Notes: generated from the sequence alone by a model not told the origin. A DNA stretch of 52,479 bases from Prevotella illustrans (GCF_017426725.1 NZ_JAERMS010000017.1:1-52479); one strand, 5' to 3'; positions 33,948 through 42,564 are shown, numbered from the stretch's first letter. Translations and numbers: made by a program.

Positions 33948-36017
33948 TTATTGAACCAGAATATAGTCGTCATCGGAATCTTCATTCTGCTTTTTGGAGG
34001 GACGCTGAGGCTTGTCAAGCAGTTTCCCATCTTTGTCTAACAGACCGTAAGTGGTCTTGATTACCCTGAATTCCGTGCGCCGATTCAGTTGGTTACATAT
34101 CTCTTGATTGTCTTTTTGTTGCTTTTCTATAAAGCTTTCTGTCAGCGTGTCGCCGGTTTTGAGCCATTGATATTTCTCTGAAAGTTTGCGGTTTACGCTT
34201 TTGGGAATGCTCTTTCCGTAACCTTTAGCTACGAGACGCTGTTTTTCAATACCTTTTTCTATAAGATAATTGATGACGGATTCTGCTCTGCGTTGAGAGA
34301 GATGCAGATTATATTCGGCTGTTCCCCGATAGTCGCAATGGGCTCCCAATTCTATGACCACGTGTGGATTGTCGTTAAGAAGTTGTACAAGTTTGTCGAG
34401 AGCCTGCGATGATTCGGGCCTTAGTGTCGCTTTGTTGAGATCATAGAAGATATTGTCGATGAGCACCGGAGCCGTGATCGAAGCCAAAGGGAACTGCAAT
34501 ACGTGCTCCTCGCTTTCCTTGCTCCTCTCGATATGTATCTCTTCCTTGTGATTGAGATAACCTTTACAAGTAGCCAACATAACATAGTCAACTCCCGGTT
34601 GAACCTCCTGCGTAAACGAACCGTCACCTTTGACACCCACTTTCACATTGGTTCCATCATTGCCGACCAAGTAGACCTGTGCCTGTGGCAGTTCATAGCC
34701 GTCCATTTCATATACCCAACCTTTGACTGTTTGGATGATTTCCGGGTTCTCAAAAGCGTAAAGATGGTCCCATCCATGGCTGTCGTTTCTGTTGGAAGCA
34801 AAAAATCCTTTATTCTTAAAGCCTTCGAATGTCATTCCGAAATCATCTGCCATACTGTTGAGGGGGTACCCCGGATGGATGATTTTGTAGTGTCGACGCG
34901 TGTTGTCGTATCGGGCAATGAATATGTCCAGTCCTCCCATGCCGGGATGGCCGTCACTTGAAAAATACAGATCACCGTTAGGTCGAAATGTCGGGAACGC
35001 TTCGTTGCCTGGCGTATTGATCGGAGGGCCTGGATTTTCCATGCCTCCCAGTCCACTTTCGGTTATTCTGACGCGCCAGATATCCAGCCCTCCCATGCCT
35101 CCGGGCATGTCGCTCGTGAAGTAAAGCCATTTTCCATCGGGCGAAATGGCAGGGTGGGCGAAAGACGAAAGGGTGTCATGGCTGATTTCTAATTTTGTAG
35201 CTTTACTCCATTGGGCGTCCTGCCGGGTGGCTGTCATGAGTTGCGCGGAGCGCGGATAAGTAGGATCGACGGCGCATTGTGTAAGATACATCGTTCGCTG
35301 ATCAGGAGAAAAGACACACGCTCCTTCATCGAATGCCGTGTTCAATTCGCCTTCTACCGCCACGGGTTTCTTCCAATAACCTTTGCTGTCTTTCTCACTT
35401 CTGAAGATATCGCCCGATTTTGTTCCCGTGATACCATTGTTGTTAGCTCCTTGGGCGTCATCTCGTGTGGAGGTGAAATAAAGATATTCCGATTGGTCTC
35501 CCATGAGCATGGGACAATATTCTGCCCTTTTCGAATTGAAAAGAGCCATTTTTTTTACTTCATAACGGCTGCCGGCCTTCTTCCATTGGGGTGCCATTCG
35601 AGCCGATATGAGACCGTTGGCAATGAGCAGAGAGTCGTTGTTATGTTCTGTTTGTAAAGCAATAAAAAGCTTTTCTGCCTCCTTGTATTGACCGTTTTTG
35701 AGTAATAAACGACCCAAACGCAGCTGTTCGTCGCCCGTCAATTTACGATATCGTCCGGCATTATGGTAGGCTGCGATCGCTTTCTGCGTCAGATTGATTT
35801 TTTCATAGCACAAGGCCATCCGCTCTGCGATCATGCCTCGTTGTTCCCGTTTCTTGGCAGGAGTTTTCTGATAGGCCTGCTTAAATTGAGTGCCCGCGTC
35901 AAAATACTCACCCAAGGCCAGGTGTTCTTCACCTTTTTTGAGATTCTGTTCGGCGCCACAACCTGTCAGAATGAACAGGAAAAGCGCCAACCCTATTTTA
36001 AAGTAGCGGATCTTCAT
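33948..36017 (-). CDS. porE: OmpA-family T9SS protein PorE-like
   Basis: 689 residues with the domain order of PorE: lipoprotein signal (LFILTGCGAEQNLKKG, Cys20), a TPR-like helical region (about 25-150), a beta-propeller of PD40/WD40 type (YLYFTSTRDD, GACVFSPDQRTMYLTQ, HPAISPDGKWLYFTSD, AFPTFRPNGDLYFSSDG, GFFASNRND; about 165-455), a carboxypeptidase-regulatory-like domain (about 460-540), and a C-terminal OmpA domain (NATLRPESS-like region through ELGAHCDYRGTAEYN and LSQRRAESVINYL). PorE links T9SS to peptidoglycan in Porphyromonas (family knowledge). It follows topB by 20 nt on the same strand. A general OmpA lipoprotein is the alternative. Confidence 0.75.
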   Translation of the reverse strand: MKIRYFKIGLALFLFILTGCGAEQNLKKGEEHLALGEYFDAGTQFKQAYQKTPAKKREQRGMIAERMALCYEKINLTQKAIAAYHNAGRYRKLTGDEQLRLGRLLLKNGQYKEAEKLFIALQTEHNNDSLLIANGLISARMAPQWKKAGSRYEVKKMALFNSKRAEYCPMLMGDQSEYLYFTSTRDDAQGANNNGITGTKSGDIFRSEKDSKGYWKKPVAVEGELNTAFDEGACVFSPDQRTMYLTQCAVDPTYPRSAQLMTATRQDAQWSKATKLEISHDTLSSFAHPAISPDGKWLYFTSDMPGGMGGLDIWRVRITESGLGGMENPGPPINTPGNEAFPTFRPNGDLYFSSDGHPGMGGLDIFIARYDNTRRHYKIIHPGYPLNSMADDFGMTFEGFKNKGFFASNRNDSHGWDHLYAFENPEIIQTVKGWVYEMDGYELPQAQVYLVGNDGTNVKVGVKGDGSFTQEVQPGVDYVMLATCKGYLNHKEEIHIERSKESEEHVLQFPLASITAPVLIDNIFYDLNKATLRPESSQALDKLVQLLNDNPHVVIELGAHCDYRGTAEYNLHLSQRRAESVINYLIEKGIEKQRLVAKGYGKSIPKSVNRKLSEKYQWLKTGDTLTESFIEKQQKDNQEICNQLNRRTEFRVIKTTYGLLDKDGKLLDKPQRPSKKQNEDSDDDYILVQ

Positions 36018-36037
36018 CGTGATAATAACGTATCGGC

Positions 36038-37894
36038 TTACTTTCTATTGTCTTTTTCCCCCTCTTTTATCATGGTGATACGGCGATTGCTATTATCGCT
36101 CAAGACATCGTTCACGATTTCCGTTATCTGGGCTTTCAGCTCATTGATAAACTGGGCTGGATCATATTTCTTGTGTTCGATATCCCGTAATTTCTTTTCC
36201 CAAATGCCCGTCAGTTCACAGCTTTTGAGCAGTTCTTCATGAATCGTGTCAATCAGTTCGATACCTGTTGGGGTAGCCATTAGGTTCTTACGTTGCCTTT
36301 TGATGTAGTGGCGTTTGAACAAGGTCTCGATGATACCGGCTCGGCTGGAAGGCCTGCCTATACCATTTTCTTTCAAAGCGGCCCGCAGTTCTTCGTCTTC
36401 CACAAACTTTCCGGCCGTTTCCATGGCTCTGAGCAGCGTGGCTTCCGTATAATATTTAGGCGGTGTAGTCTGTTTTTCTGTCAGTGTCGGCCGGTGAGGA
36501 CCACTCTCCCCTTTGACAAACGTAGGCAGCGTACGCTCCTCGTCAGTAGGCTTGGTGTCGTCCTGAATTTCCTGTTCTTCCTTTTGGGGGCCGTAAACGA
36601 TGTGCCATCCCGGATCAAGAATTTCTTTTCCCGTGGCTTTAAAGCCAATTTCGTCGATTTCTCCCAAAACAGTGGTCGTCGAAAACTTGCAGTCAGGATA
36701 GAACACACTGATGAAACGGCGGGTGATCAGGTCGAAAACCTGGCGTTCCATATCGCTCAATCCCTGGGGCACAACGCCGGTAGGGATGATGGCGTGATGG
36801 TCAGTCACCTTGCTCGAGTCGAACACTTTCTTGCTCTTCGTCAAAGACTTGCCTCCCAATGGCCTCACCAGATCGGCATAAGGAGCCGATCCTCCGAATT
36901 TAGTTTGGAAGATACCGTTCATGATTTGGGGACATTTAGGATAAATGTCGTCGCTTAAATATTGCGTATCGACACGTGGATAGGTCGTAATCTTCTTCTC
37001 GTAAAGACTCTGTATCAAGTTGAGTGTGGTCTCTGCCGAGTATCCGAACTTCTTGTTGCAGTCCACCTGCAATGAGGTAAGATCGTAAAGGTGGGGCGGA
37101 TTCTCTACGCCTTTCTTCTTGCTGACGCTTGTAATGGTGAAAGGCTTGCCCTCAATCGTGGCAAACGCTTGCTCTCCTTCCTCCTTACTCGTGAATTTTC
37201 CTTTCGTGGCAGTGAATTGCGTGTCGCGATAAATCGTAGCCAGAATCCAGTAAGGCTCGGGCTTGAAATTGTCAATCTCTTTCTGTCGGTTGACAATGAG
37301 GGCCAGTGTAGGGGTCTGGACACGGCCGATACTCAGCACCTGGCGGTTTTGTCCGTATTTTAGAGTGTAGAGCCGTGTGGCGTTCATGCCCAGAATCCAG
37401 TCGCCAATAGCGCGCGACAAGCCGGCCAGATAAAGCGGTTGATAGTTGCTTTGGTCTTTCAGATTCTGAAACCCCTCACGAATAGCTTCGTCGGTCATCG
37501 AGCTTATCCATAGTCTTTTGACGGGACACTTGGCCTGCGCTTTCTGCATCACCCACCGTTGGATGAGTTCTCCTTCCTGTCCGGCGTCACCACAGTTGAT
37601 GATACCATCGGCAGCCTGCATCAGTTTCTCAATCGTGGCAAACTGGTTCTTGATACCTTGGTCGTCGATGAGCTTGATACCAAACCGTGGGGGAATCATA
37701 GGCAGGGCGGCTAAGCTCCAATGTTTCCAGTTTTCAGAATAGTCGTTGGGTTCTTTCAGACAACATAGATGACCGAAAGTCCACGTCACCTGGTAGCCAT
37801 TGCCTTCCATATAGGTCTTTTTGTCGGTTGTGGCACCGATGATTCGTGCGATGTCTCGGCCCACGCTGGGTTTCTCAGCTATGCAAACTATCAT
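36038..37894 (-). CDS. topB: DNA topoisomerase III
   Basis: A type IA topoisomerase that decatenates and relaxes single-strand-containing DNA. 618 residues from ATG 37894 (MIVCIAEKPSVGRDIARIIG). The TOPRIM motif is GDAGQEGELIQRW, a variant of the DADREGE form; the active-site tyrosine is in TYPRVDTQYL (about 305); GIGRPSSRAGIIETL is also conserved. A C-terminal zinc-finger region is absent. An exact consensus promoter lies 23 nt upstream. The PorE-like gene follows 20 nt downstream, an unexplained pairing. No conjugation genes are nearby to suggest a mobile copy. Confidence 0.92.
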   Translation of the reverse strand: MIVCIAEKPSVGRDIARIIGATTDKKTYMEGNGYQVTWTFGHLCCLKEPNDYSENWKHWSLAALPMIPPRFGIKLIDDQGIKNQFATIEKLMQAADGIINCGDAGQEGELIQRWVMQKAQAKCPVKRLWISSMTDEAIREGFQNLKDQSNYQPLYLAGLSRAIGDWILGMNATRLYTLKYGQNRQVLSIGRVQTPTLALIVNRQKEIDNFKPEPYWILATIYRDTQFTATKGKFTSKEEGEQAFATIEGKPFTITSVSKKKGVENPPHLYDLTSLQVDCNKKFGYSAETTLNLIQSLYEKKITTYPRVDTQYLSDDIYPKCPQIMNGIFQTKFGGSAPYADLVRPLGGKSLTKSKKVFDSSKVTDHHAIIPTGVVPQGLSDMERQVFDLITRRFISVFYPDCKFSTTTVLGEIDEIGFKATGKEILDPGWHIVYGPQKEEQEIQDDTKPTDEERTLPTFVKGESGPHRPTLTEKQTTPPKYYTEATLLRAMETAGKFVEDEELRAALKENGIGRPSSRAGIIETLFKRHYIKRQRKNLMATPTGIELIDTIHEELLKSCELTGIWEKKLRDIEHKKYDPAQFINELKAQITEIVNDVLSDNSNRRITMIKEGEKDNRK

Positions 37895-37916
37895 TGTTTT
37901 TCTTTGCTTCGGAATG

Positions 37917-37947
37917 CAAAGATACATGTTTTAATTATCATGACAAA
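37917..37947 (-). promoter_or_regulatory. Promoter of topB-porE
   Basis: On the minus strand TTTG (37947-37944), a 19-nt spacer, and TATCTTTG (37924-37917): an exact -33/-7 consensus, 22 nt from the topB ATG. Confidence 0.75.
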
Positions 37948-38067
37948 GGCTCACCTTTATCTTTTGGATAAAATAACGGCCGCCGATTAGTTACTGATTA
38001 GCACTGATACAGCTCTGGTAAGAGCTTTTTAATAGTTCTCTTTTGATGTTGTTTACCATCATTTTTG

Positions 38068-38075
38068 TACCTTTG
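38068..38075 (+). promoter_or_regulatory. -7 box of the PCMD lipoprotein gene
   Basis: TACCTTTG ends 23 nt before the ATG at 38099. A TTTG lies 22 nt upstream (38042-38045), slightly further than the usual 19-21. Confidence 0.5.
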
Positions 38076-38098
38076 CATCTATATTTTAAATAGGTATT

Positions 38099-39268
38099 AT
38101 GATTAAAATGTTATTAAAGATGATATGGGCGTTGGTTTTATGTGTCCTTATATCATCATGTGTGAAAGACGAACCACTTAATGCCGAGTGTGACATTGAG
38201 ACGGTTTCGTTTCATTTAAGTCAACCTGACGATGTGTTCTACAGCGCGACCGACACCCTGCAAAGCGTATCATCAACCGTTTCTGAAATTATAATCAATG
38301 TGCGTCGCAAGGCCGATATCACGGCGTTGGCTCCCGTTTTCAAACTTACGGAGGGCGCGGTGGTCAGTCCTGCCAGTGGTTCTGTGCACGATTTCAGCCA
38401 GGGACCGGTCACCTACACCGTCACTTCGCAAGACGGCGCCTATCGGCGTGTCTACCAATTGGCCGTGAAACCCGTAGCCCAAATGGTGAACGATACGGTG
38501 ATGTTTGATTTCGAGCATACCATTTTGTCGGATATCGGTAACGGTGTGCCCTATCATGAGTGGCAGGAGCAGCATGTCGACGGCACCCTCTCTACCGATT
38601 GGGGGACGGGTAACGGTGGGTTTGCCCTCACGGCTTGGGACAAAACCACGGCCGACTTCCCCTCGGTGTCAATCGACAATGGCATGGATGGCAAGGCCGT
38701 ACAGCTCACAACCCGTTCGACGGGCGCGCTCGGTACCATAATGAAAATGCCGATTGCGGCCGGAAATCTCTTCTATGGCTTCTTCGACCTGCAGAAAGCC
38801 GCTATGGATCCGTTGCATGCCACGCAGTTTGGCAAGCCTTTCGACCGCAAGCCTATTCATTTCACGGGCTACTATCAGTATAAACCCGGCGATAAAGTGA
38901 CCGACCGCACCGGGAGCGTGCTGGACAACCAGACCGACAGTGCCTCGGTTTACGCCGTGTTCTATCGCAACCACGATGCCCAAGGCAAGGCGTTTGTGCT
39001 GGATGGTACCAACGTGAAGACCAGTAAACAGATCGTGGCCATGGCTGATCTTGGCTATGTGCCCCCCACGGATAGTTGGACGGCGTTCGACGTAGAGTTC
39101 AACTATACGGCTGATCTCGACCTCGATTTGCTTTCGAACCGAGGCTACAGCTTGGCGCTGGTGTTCTCTTCGAGCAAGAAGGGCGATGGCTTCATCGGTG
39201 CCGTAGGTTCGCGTTTACTGATTGATAAAGTAAGAATTATTTGTGAAAAGGAGGATGTGAAAAAATGA
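38099..39268 (+). CDS. PCMD-domain lipoprotein
   Basis: 389 residues. Lipobox VLISSCVKDEP gives lipidation at about Cys21. An N-terminal immunoglobulin-like DUF5018-type segment follows (about 30-125), then a larger beta-rich domain (about 130-385) with features of the PCMD (putative carbohydrate metabolism) family, such as WGTGNGGFALTAWDKT and GYYQYKPGDKV. Such proteins are often surface glycan-associated in Bacteroidota, but no enzyme activity is established. Its stop overlaps the start of the next gene by four nucleotides (ATGA), so the two are translationally coupled. Confidence 0.8.
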   Translation: MIKMLLKMIWALVLCVLISSCVKDEPLNAECDIETVSFHLSQPDDVFYSATDTLQSVSSTVSEIIINVRRKADITALAPVFKLTEGAVVSPASGSVHDFSQGPVTYTVTSQDGAYRRVYQLAVKPVAQMVNDTVMFDFEHTILSDIGNGVPYHEWQEQHVDGTLSTDWGTGNGGFALTAWDKTTADFPSVSIDNGMDGKAVQLTTRSTGALGTIMKMPIAAGNLFYGFFDLQKAAMDPLHATQFGKPFDRKPIHFTGYYQYKPGDKVTDRTGSVLDNQTDSASVYAVFYRNHDAQGKAFVLDGTNVKTSKQIVAMADLGYVPPTDSWTAFDVEFNYTADLDLDLLSNRGYSLALVFSSSKKGDGFIGAVGSRLLIDKVRIICEKEDVKK

Positions 39269-40017
39269 AAAAGATATTTTTAATGGCATGCACGGTCATG
39301 TTTTCGTTAGCAGGTCATGCGCAGCAATGCAGTCTGCGCGATGTGAAAATCGACGCTCGGCTGGGTTATAACCTTGGCGGAACGTCGCCCGTGGGGCTGC
39401 CCGCTTCTATCCGCGAACTGAAAAGCTATGAACTGACACCCAGTTTCTTGTTTGGTCTCGACGCCGAAATGTCAAAGTGTGGACGTTTTGGCGTACTTCT
39501 GGGCATGCGCTTCGAGAATAAAGGGATGAATGTTGACGCTCGTGTGAAGAACTATCACATGAAAATCAGCAAGGGACAACAGCAAATGGAAGGACAGTTC
39601 ACAGGCGACGTGAAGACTAAAGTGACGGAATGGATGCTGACGGTGCCCCTCCAAGCCACCTGGCATCCTGCCGAAGCATGGCGTCTGCGTTTCGGTCCCT
39701 ATGTGTCATACGTGTTTTCGCGCGATTTTTCGGGCTATGCCCACGACGGCTATCTGCGTGTAGGTTCTCCAACGGGTGCTAAAGTAGATATTGGCAATGG
39801 GCCCGGACAGCGTGGCGACTACGACTTTTCGAGTGACATGCGTCGGCTGCAGTGGGGACTTTCACTGGGGGCAGACTGGAAATTTTACGACCGTCTGGGC
39901 ACGTTCGTCGAACTGAACTGGGGCCTGAGCGGCATTCATCATTCGCACTTTAAAACCATCGAGCAGACGCTTTATCCGCTCTATGGAACCATCGGCCTGA
40001 ATTATACCTTACGGTAA
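39265..40017 (+). CDS. Outer-membrane beta-barrel protein
   Basis: 250 residues with a signal peptide (MKKIFLMACTVMFSLAGHAQ) and alternating strands ending in LNYTLR, typical of an 8- to 10-stranded PorT-like barrel. Recognisable strands include LGMRFENKGMN, WMLTVPLQATWHP and WGLSLGADWKFYDRLGTFVE. Coupled to the preceding PCMD lipoprotein by a four-base overlap, so the two probably act together at the outer membrane. The exact role is unknown. A terminator-like hairpin follows. Confidence 0.82.
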   Translation: MKKIFLMACTVMFSLAGHAQQCSLRDVKIDARLGYNLGGTSPVGLPASIRELKSYELTPSFLFGLDAEMSKCGRFGVLLGMRFENKGMNVDARVKNYHMKISKGQQQMEGQFTGDVKTKVTEWMLTVPLQATWHPAEAWRLRFGPYVSYVFSRDFSGYAHDGYLRVGSPTGAKVDIGNGPGQRGDYDFSSDMRRLQWGLSLGADWKFYDRLGTFVELNWGLSGIHHSHFKTIEQTLYPLYGTIGLNYTLR

Positions 40018-40043
40018 GAGGTGTTTGGCCGTATTATATAATC

Positions 40044-40081
40044 AAGGTGTCATCACGGAATCGGCTTCCTGATGACACCTT
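40044..40081. terminator. Hairpin between convergent genes
   Basis: A perfect 12-bp stem AAGGTGTCATCA/TGATGACACCTT (40044-40055/40070-40081) lies between the barrel gene and the convergent marR gene. The T-runs are short on both sides, so it is a likely but not textbook bidirectional terminator. Confidence 0.6.
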
Positions 40082-40108
40082 ATTTGCTTTATTACTTTTA
40101 CTTATTTC

Positions 40109-40498
40109 TTAAAATGAGCGATCGTGTTCTTGTGGCTCAACCTGGTCTGACAACTTTTGCAGGCTGTGAGGCAGTTGTAATGAATCGCAGGTAAGCCGGT
40201 GAAGCAGTTCTTCACCTTTCTTCGTGACGCAGAACTTCATGCAACGCTTGTCCTCCTTACAGGCTTTTCGGCGGATGAGACGACCTTTTTCGAGCGCGGC
40301 GATGACTTTCGAAGCGTTCGATGGCGTGAGATTCATCTCGCTCGCTATCTCACCCGATGAGATATGAGCCTTGTCGGCAACGAGGCACAGCAGCATGGCT
40401 TCGTTGATATTGAGGCCCAACTCCTGTTGGAGCGAGGCCTCAAACTGCGCGATAGCGCGGTAGATGTTTCTGATGCGGCAAATACATTCCTGGTTCAT
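40109..40498 (-). CDS. MarR family transcriptional regulator
   Basis: 129 residues. The winged HTH is clear (SSGEIASEMNLTPSNASKVI, about 47-66, then ALEKGRLIRRKACKEDKRCMKF for the wing). Four cysteines (two in CICRIR near the N-terminus, one in KACKED, one in RCMKFC, plus LTCDS) raise the possibility of thiol redox sensing, fitting the co-transcribed thioredoxin gene, which ends 10 nt upstream. It is the probable ligand of the three TTTTCCnnnGGAAAA palindromes at 41044-41162, implying autoregulation. Identification of the family is firm; redox sensing is inference. Confidence 0.87.
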   Translation of the reverse strand: MNQECICRIRNIYRAIAQFEASLQQELGLNINEAMLLCLVADKAHISSGEIASEMNLTPSNASKVIAALEKGRLIRRKACKEDKRCMKFCVTKKGEELLHRLTCDSLQLPHSLQKLSDQVEPQEHDRSF

Positions 40499-40508
40499 CA
40501 GTCTGCCA

Positions 40509-41000
40509 TTACTTTAACAGGGTCGACTTGATCGCGGCCTCAAACTGCTGTTTGTTCATGGCGCCTACCTGCATCTGGGGATTACCTTGCTTTGGAATGA
40601 AGAGCAAAGACGGGATGGAGCGCACGCCAAACAGAGCGGCCAGCTCCTGTTGCTGGTCAACGTCCACCTTATAAATATCTAACTTGCCGGCATAGTCGTT
40701 GGCCAATTCCTCTAAAATGGGGGCTGTGGCCTTGCAGGGACCGCACCATGTGGCGTAGAAATCGATGATGGCAGGTTTGTCGCCTTCGAAAACCCACTCC
40801 TGCGGGTGCTTGTCGAAATCCATTACTTTTTTCTTGAACTCGCTGGTTGTCAATTCTGTTACAGTCATATTTTTTTTCTCCTTTACTTTTAATTCTTTAT
40901 TTACGTTGTTTGTTGTTTGATGATTCTTTTTGTTTTGCGGTGAGCAGGCGGTCAATGTCAGGGTTGTCGTCACCAGTAAGACGAAAGTCGCTTTCTTCAT
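40509..41000 (-). CDS. Thioredoxin-fold lipoprotein (possible second start)
   Basis: 163 residues. The N-terminus is a lipoprotein signal (TTTLTLTACSPQNKK, Cys19) with a lysine/asparagine-rich linker, then a complete thioredoxin domain with the active site FYATWCGPCKA (about residue 88) and the cis-Pro loop VRSIPSLLFI. An internal in-frame ATG (residue 45, base 40868, MTVTELTTSEF) is preceded by AAAGGAG nine bases upstream, a strong Shine-Dalgarno, while the first ATG has none. A cytoplasmic form starting there is therefore plausible beside the periplasm-facing lipoprotein. It is the first gene of the unit with marR and lies behind the operator array. Confidence 0.88.
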   Translation of the reverse strand: MKKATFVLLVTTTLTLTACSPQNKKNHQTTNNVNKELKVKEKKNMTVTELTTSEFKKKVMDFDKHPQEWVFEGDKPAIIDFYATWCGPCKATAPILEELANDYAGKLDIYKVDVDQQQELAALFGVRSIPSLLFIPKQGNPQMQVGAMNKQQFEAAIKSTLLK

Positions 41001-41043
41001 GCGTTGATAGATGTTGATGGTTTATATCTATTCGTTCTTTTTA

Positions 41044-41162
41044 TTTTCCATAGGAAAACGATGCAAAGGTAACGGAAGGGAATCAAACTCGCAAATTTTC
41101 CTATGGAAAATAAATCTAAATTAACTATATTTGCCATGCTGTTAACATTTTCCGGTGGAAAA
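41044..41162. promoter_or_regulatory. Three MarR-type operators around divergent promoters
   Basis: Palindromes TTTTCCATAGGAAAA (41044-41058), TTTTCCTATGGAAAA (41096-41110) and TTTTCCGGTGGAAAA (41148-41162) have centres exactly 52 bp apart. The leftward promoter is TTTG (41095-41092), 20-nt spacer, TACCTTTG (41071-41064): its -33 box abuts the middle operator and its start site overlaps the left operator. A plus-strand -7 box TATATTTG (41126-41133) has the same relation to the middle and right operators. The rest of 41001-41269 has no gene; a small hairpin GTCAGCCGCTGAC lies at 41252-41264. Confidence 0.85.
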
Positions 41163-41269
41163 CAAATGTCGCCGTAGCAGCCGGTTTGCGGCGTTAGGTG
41201 TCTGTCGGATCGATTCAACAGAATGTTCTCCGGTCTTTTGTTGCCGTGTAGTCAGCCGCTGACGACGCG

Positions 41270-41524
41270 CTAAGGAAGTCGTCCTTCAAGCAAAATCGTA
41301 AAGTTGTGTCTGTACGCCTCTACCATCATCTTGTAACGTTCAGAACCTTCGGGACATGCCTTGAAAGTCTGGGTACGGGCAAATGCGGGATAGATGTCTT
41401 CGTAATGCTCCAGCATAGCCTGTTTTATGGCCCGTGGGTCGGTTGCGTCGGCCTTCGCGTCGTTGATGACTTGCAATGCGAACGACCTGAAAAACGCTTG
41501 TATTTCTTGTTCTAATTCATTCAT
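41270..41524 (-). CDS. Small conserved-looking protein (84 aa)
   Basis: Function unknown. 84 residues, helical and acidic, with IQAFFRSFALQVINDAKADA near the N-terminus and a QTFKACPEGSERYK segment; no signal peptide or membrane helix. It starts 5 nt after the queG stop on the same strand, so it is the last gene of the cluster running from 46504. It might be a helper for a neighbour, but nothing in the sequence shows which. Confidence 0.6.
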   Translation of the reverse strand: MNELEQEIQAFFRSFALQVINDAKADATDPRAIKQAMLEHYEDIYPAFARTQTFKACPEGSERYKMMVEAYRHNFTILLEGRLP

Positions 41525-41529
41525 ATCTT

Positions 41530-42564
41530 TTATTGTTTATCGGCTGTTTGAGCCGTGTCGGGCTTGTCAATAACTTGTTCTCTTGCTGCTTCCGCTTGCG
41601 CGGCCGCGTCGATATTGCGCTTTAGTCCGGCATATTTGGCCCGCTTCACGGCACTTCCCTTGAAGAGTTTGCGGTATTGTTCTTCAGTCAGTTGTTGCCA
41701 GTTGGCACGTTTCATGGCCAACAACTCGGTGCTTGGCTGTAGCTCGGGCGTCGTATTGGGTGTGGCAAAGCGATTCCACGGACATGCCTTTTGGCAGCGG
41801 TCGCATCCATAGATCGTGTTGTCCATGGCCTGTCGCGCTTCTTTCGACAGCGCTCCACGGTTTTCTATCAGCTGATAGCTTAGGCATCGCTCTGTATCAA
41901 AGGTGGAAGGAAAGTCTTGGATGGCTCCCGTCGGACACGCGTCAATACATTTATGGCAGTTGCCACAACGGTTTGGCGTGGGACTGTCGTATTCCAGCTC
42001 TACTGAAAGGAAAAGCTCGCCGAGGAAGAACATGCTTCCGGCGAACGGAATGATGAGTTGATGGTTTTTGCCGATCCATCCCAAGCCCGCTTGTTCTGCC
42101 CAATAGCGTTCCAAAACAGGTCCGGAATCGACGAAGACGCGGCATCGGATGAGCTTGTTGTCTGTGGTTTGCGAATCATTTTCCGTCTGTTCATGGAGAC
42201 AATCCACTGCTCCTATACTGTTGGCAAGCTGTCGCAGCTTTGCCTTTACAATGTCATGATAGTCCTTACCCAATGCGTAGGCGGCCAATTGATATTCATG
42301 CTCGTCCGGATTTTGCCGTGGCGCGTAGTTCAGAGCCACGCAGACGATACTTTTAAGACCGGGCATGAGCAGTCGCGGGTCAAGCCGCTTGTCGGTATGG
42401 TTGGCCATATATTCCATACCGGCATAGCCGCCGCTTTCCAACCAAGCCCTCAACTGCTGTGCCATCTTGTCGTTGACGGGGCCGGCCTTGGCTATTCCGC
42501 ATGCAAAAAAGCCGAGACGGGTAGCCTCGGCTTTGATTTTATCAGTCAAAAGTCTTGAATTCAT
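41530..42564 (-). CDS. queG: Epoxyqueuosine reductase
   Basis: Converts epoxyqueuosine to queuosine in tRNA anticodons using cobalamin and two [4Fe-4S] clusters; cytoplasmic. 344 residues. The cluster motifs are CGNCHKCIDACPTGAI (about 200-215) and CDRCQKACPWN (about 250-260), and the N-terminal YMANHTDKRLDP and VCVALNYAP segments are conserved. The first 23 nt overlap the end of the deacetylase gene. The C-terminal extension beyond the HEAT-like region is rich in Ala, Gln and Thr. No other queuosine genes are in the window. Confidence 0.92.
   Translation of the reverse strand: MNSRLLTDKIKAEATRLGFFACGIAKAGPVNDKMAQQLRAWLESGGYAGMEYMANHTDKRLDPRLLMPGLKSIVCVALNYAPRQNPDEHEYQLAAYALGKDYHDIVKAKLRQLANSIGAVDCLHEQTENDSQTTDNKLIRCRVFVDSGPVLERYWAEQAGLGWIGKNHQLIIPFAGSMFFLGELFLSVELEYDSPTPNRCGNCHKCIDACPTGAIQDFPSTFDTERCLSYQLIENRGALSKEARQAMDNTIYGCDRCQKACPWNRFATPNTTPELQPSTELLAMKRANWQQLTEEQYRKLFKGSAVKRAKYAGLKRNIDAAAQAEAAREQVIDKPDTAQTADKQ

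Noticed and set aside
36038..37894. topB as a marker of an integrated conjugative element
   Set aside because: No relaxase, tra genes, integrase or attachment repeats are nearby; the gene looks chromosomal.
40997..41218. A 73-codon minus-strand frame upstream of the thioredoxin gene
   Set aside because: It spans all three operators and the promoter and overlaps the thioredoxin start.
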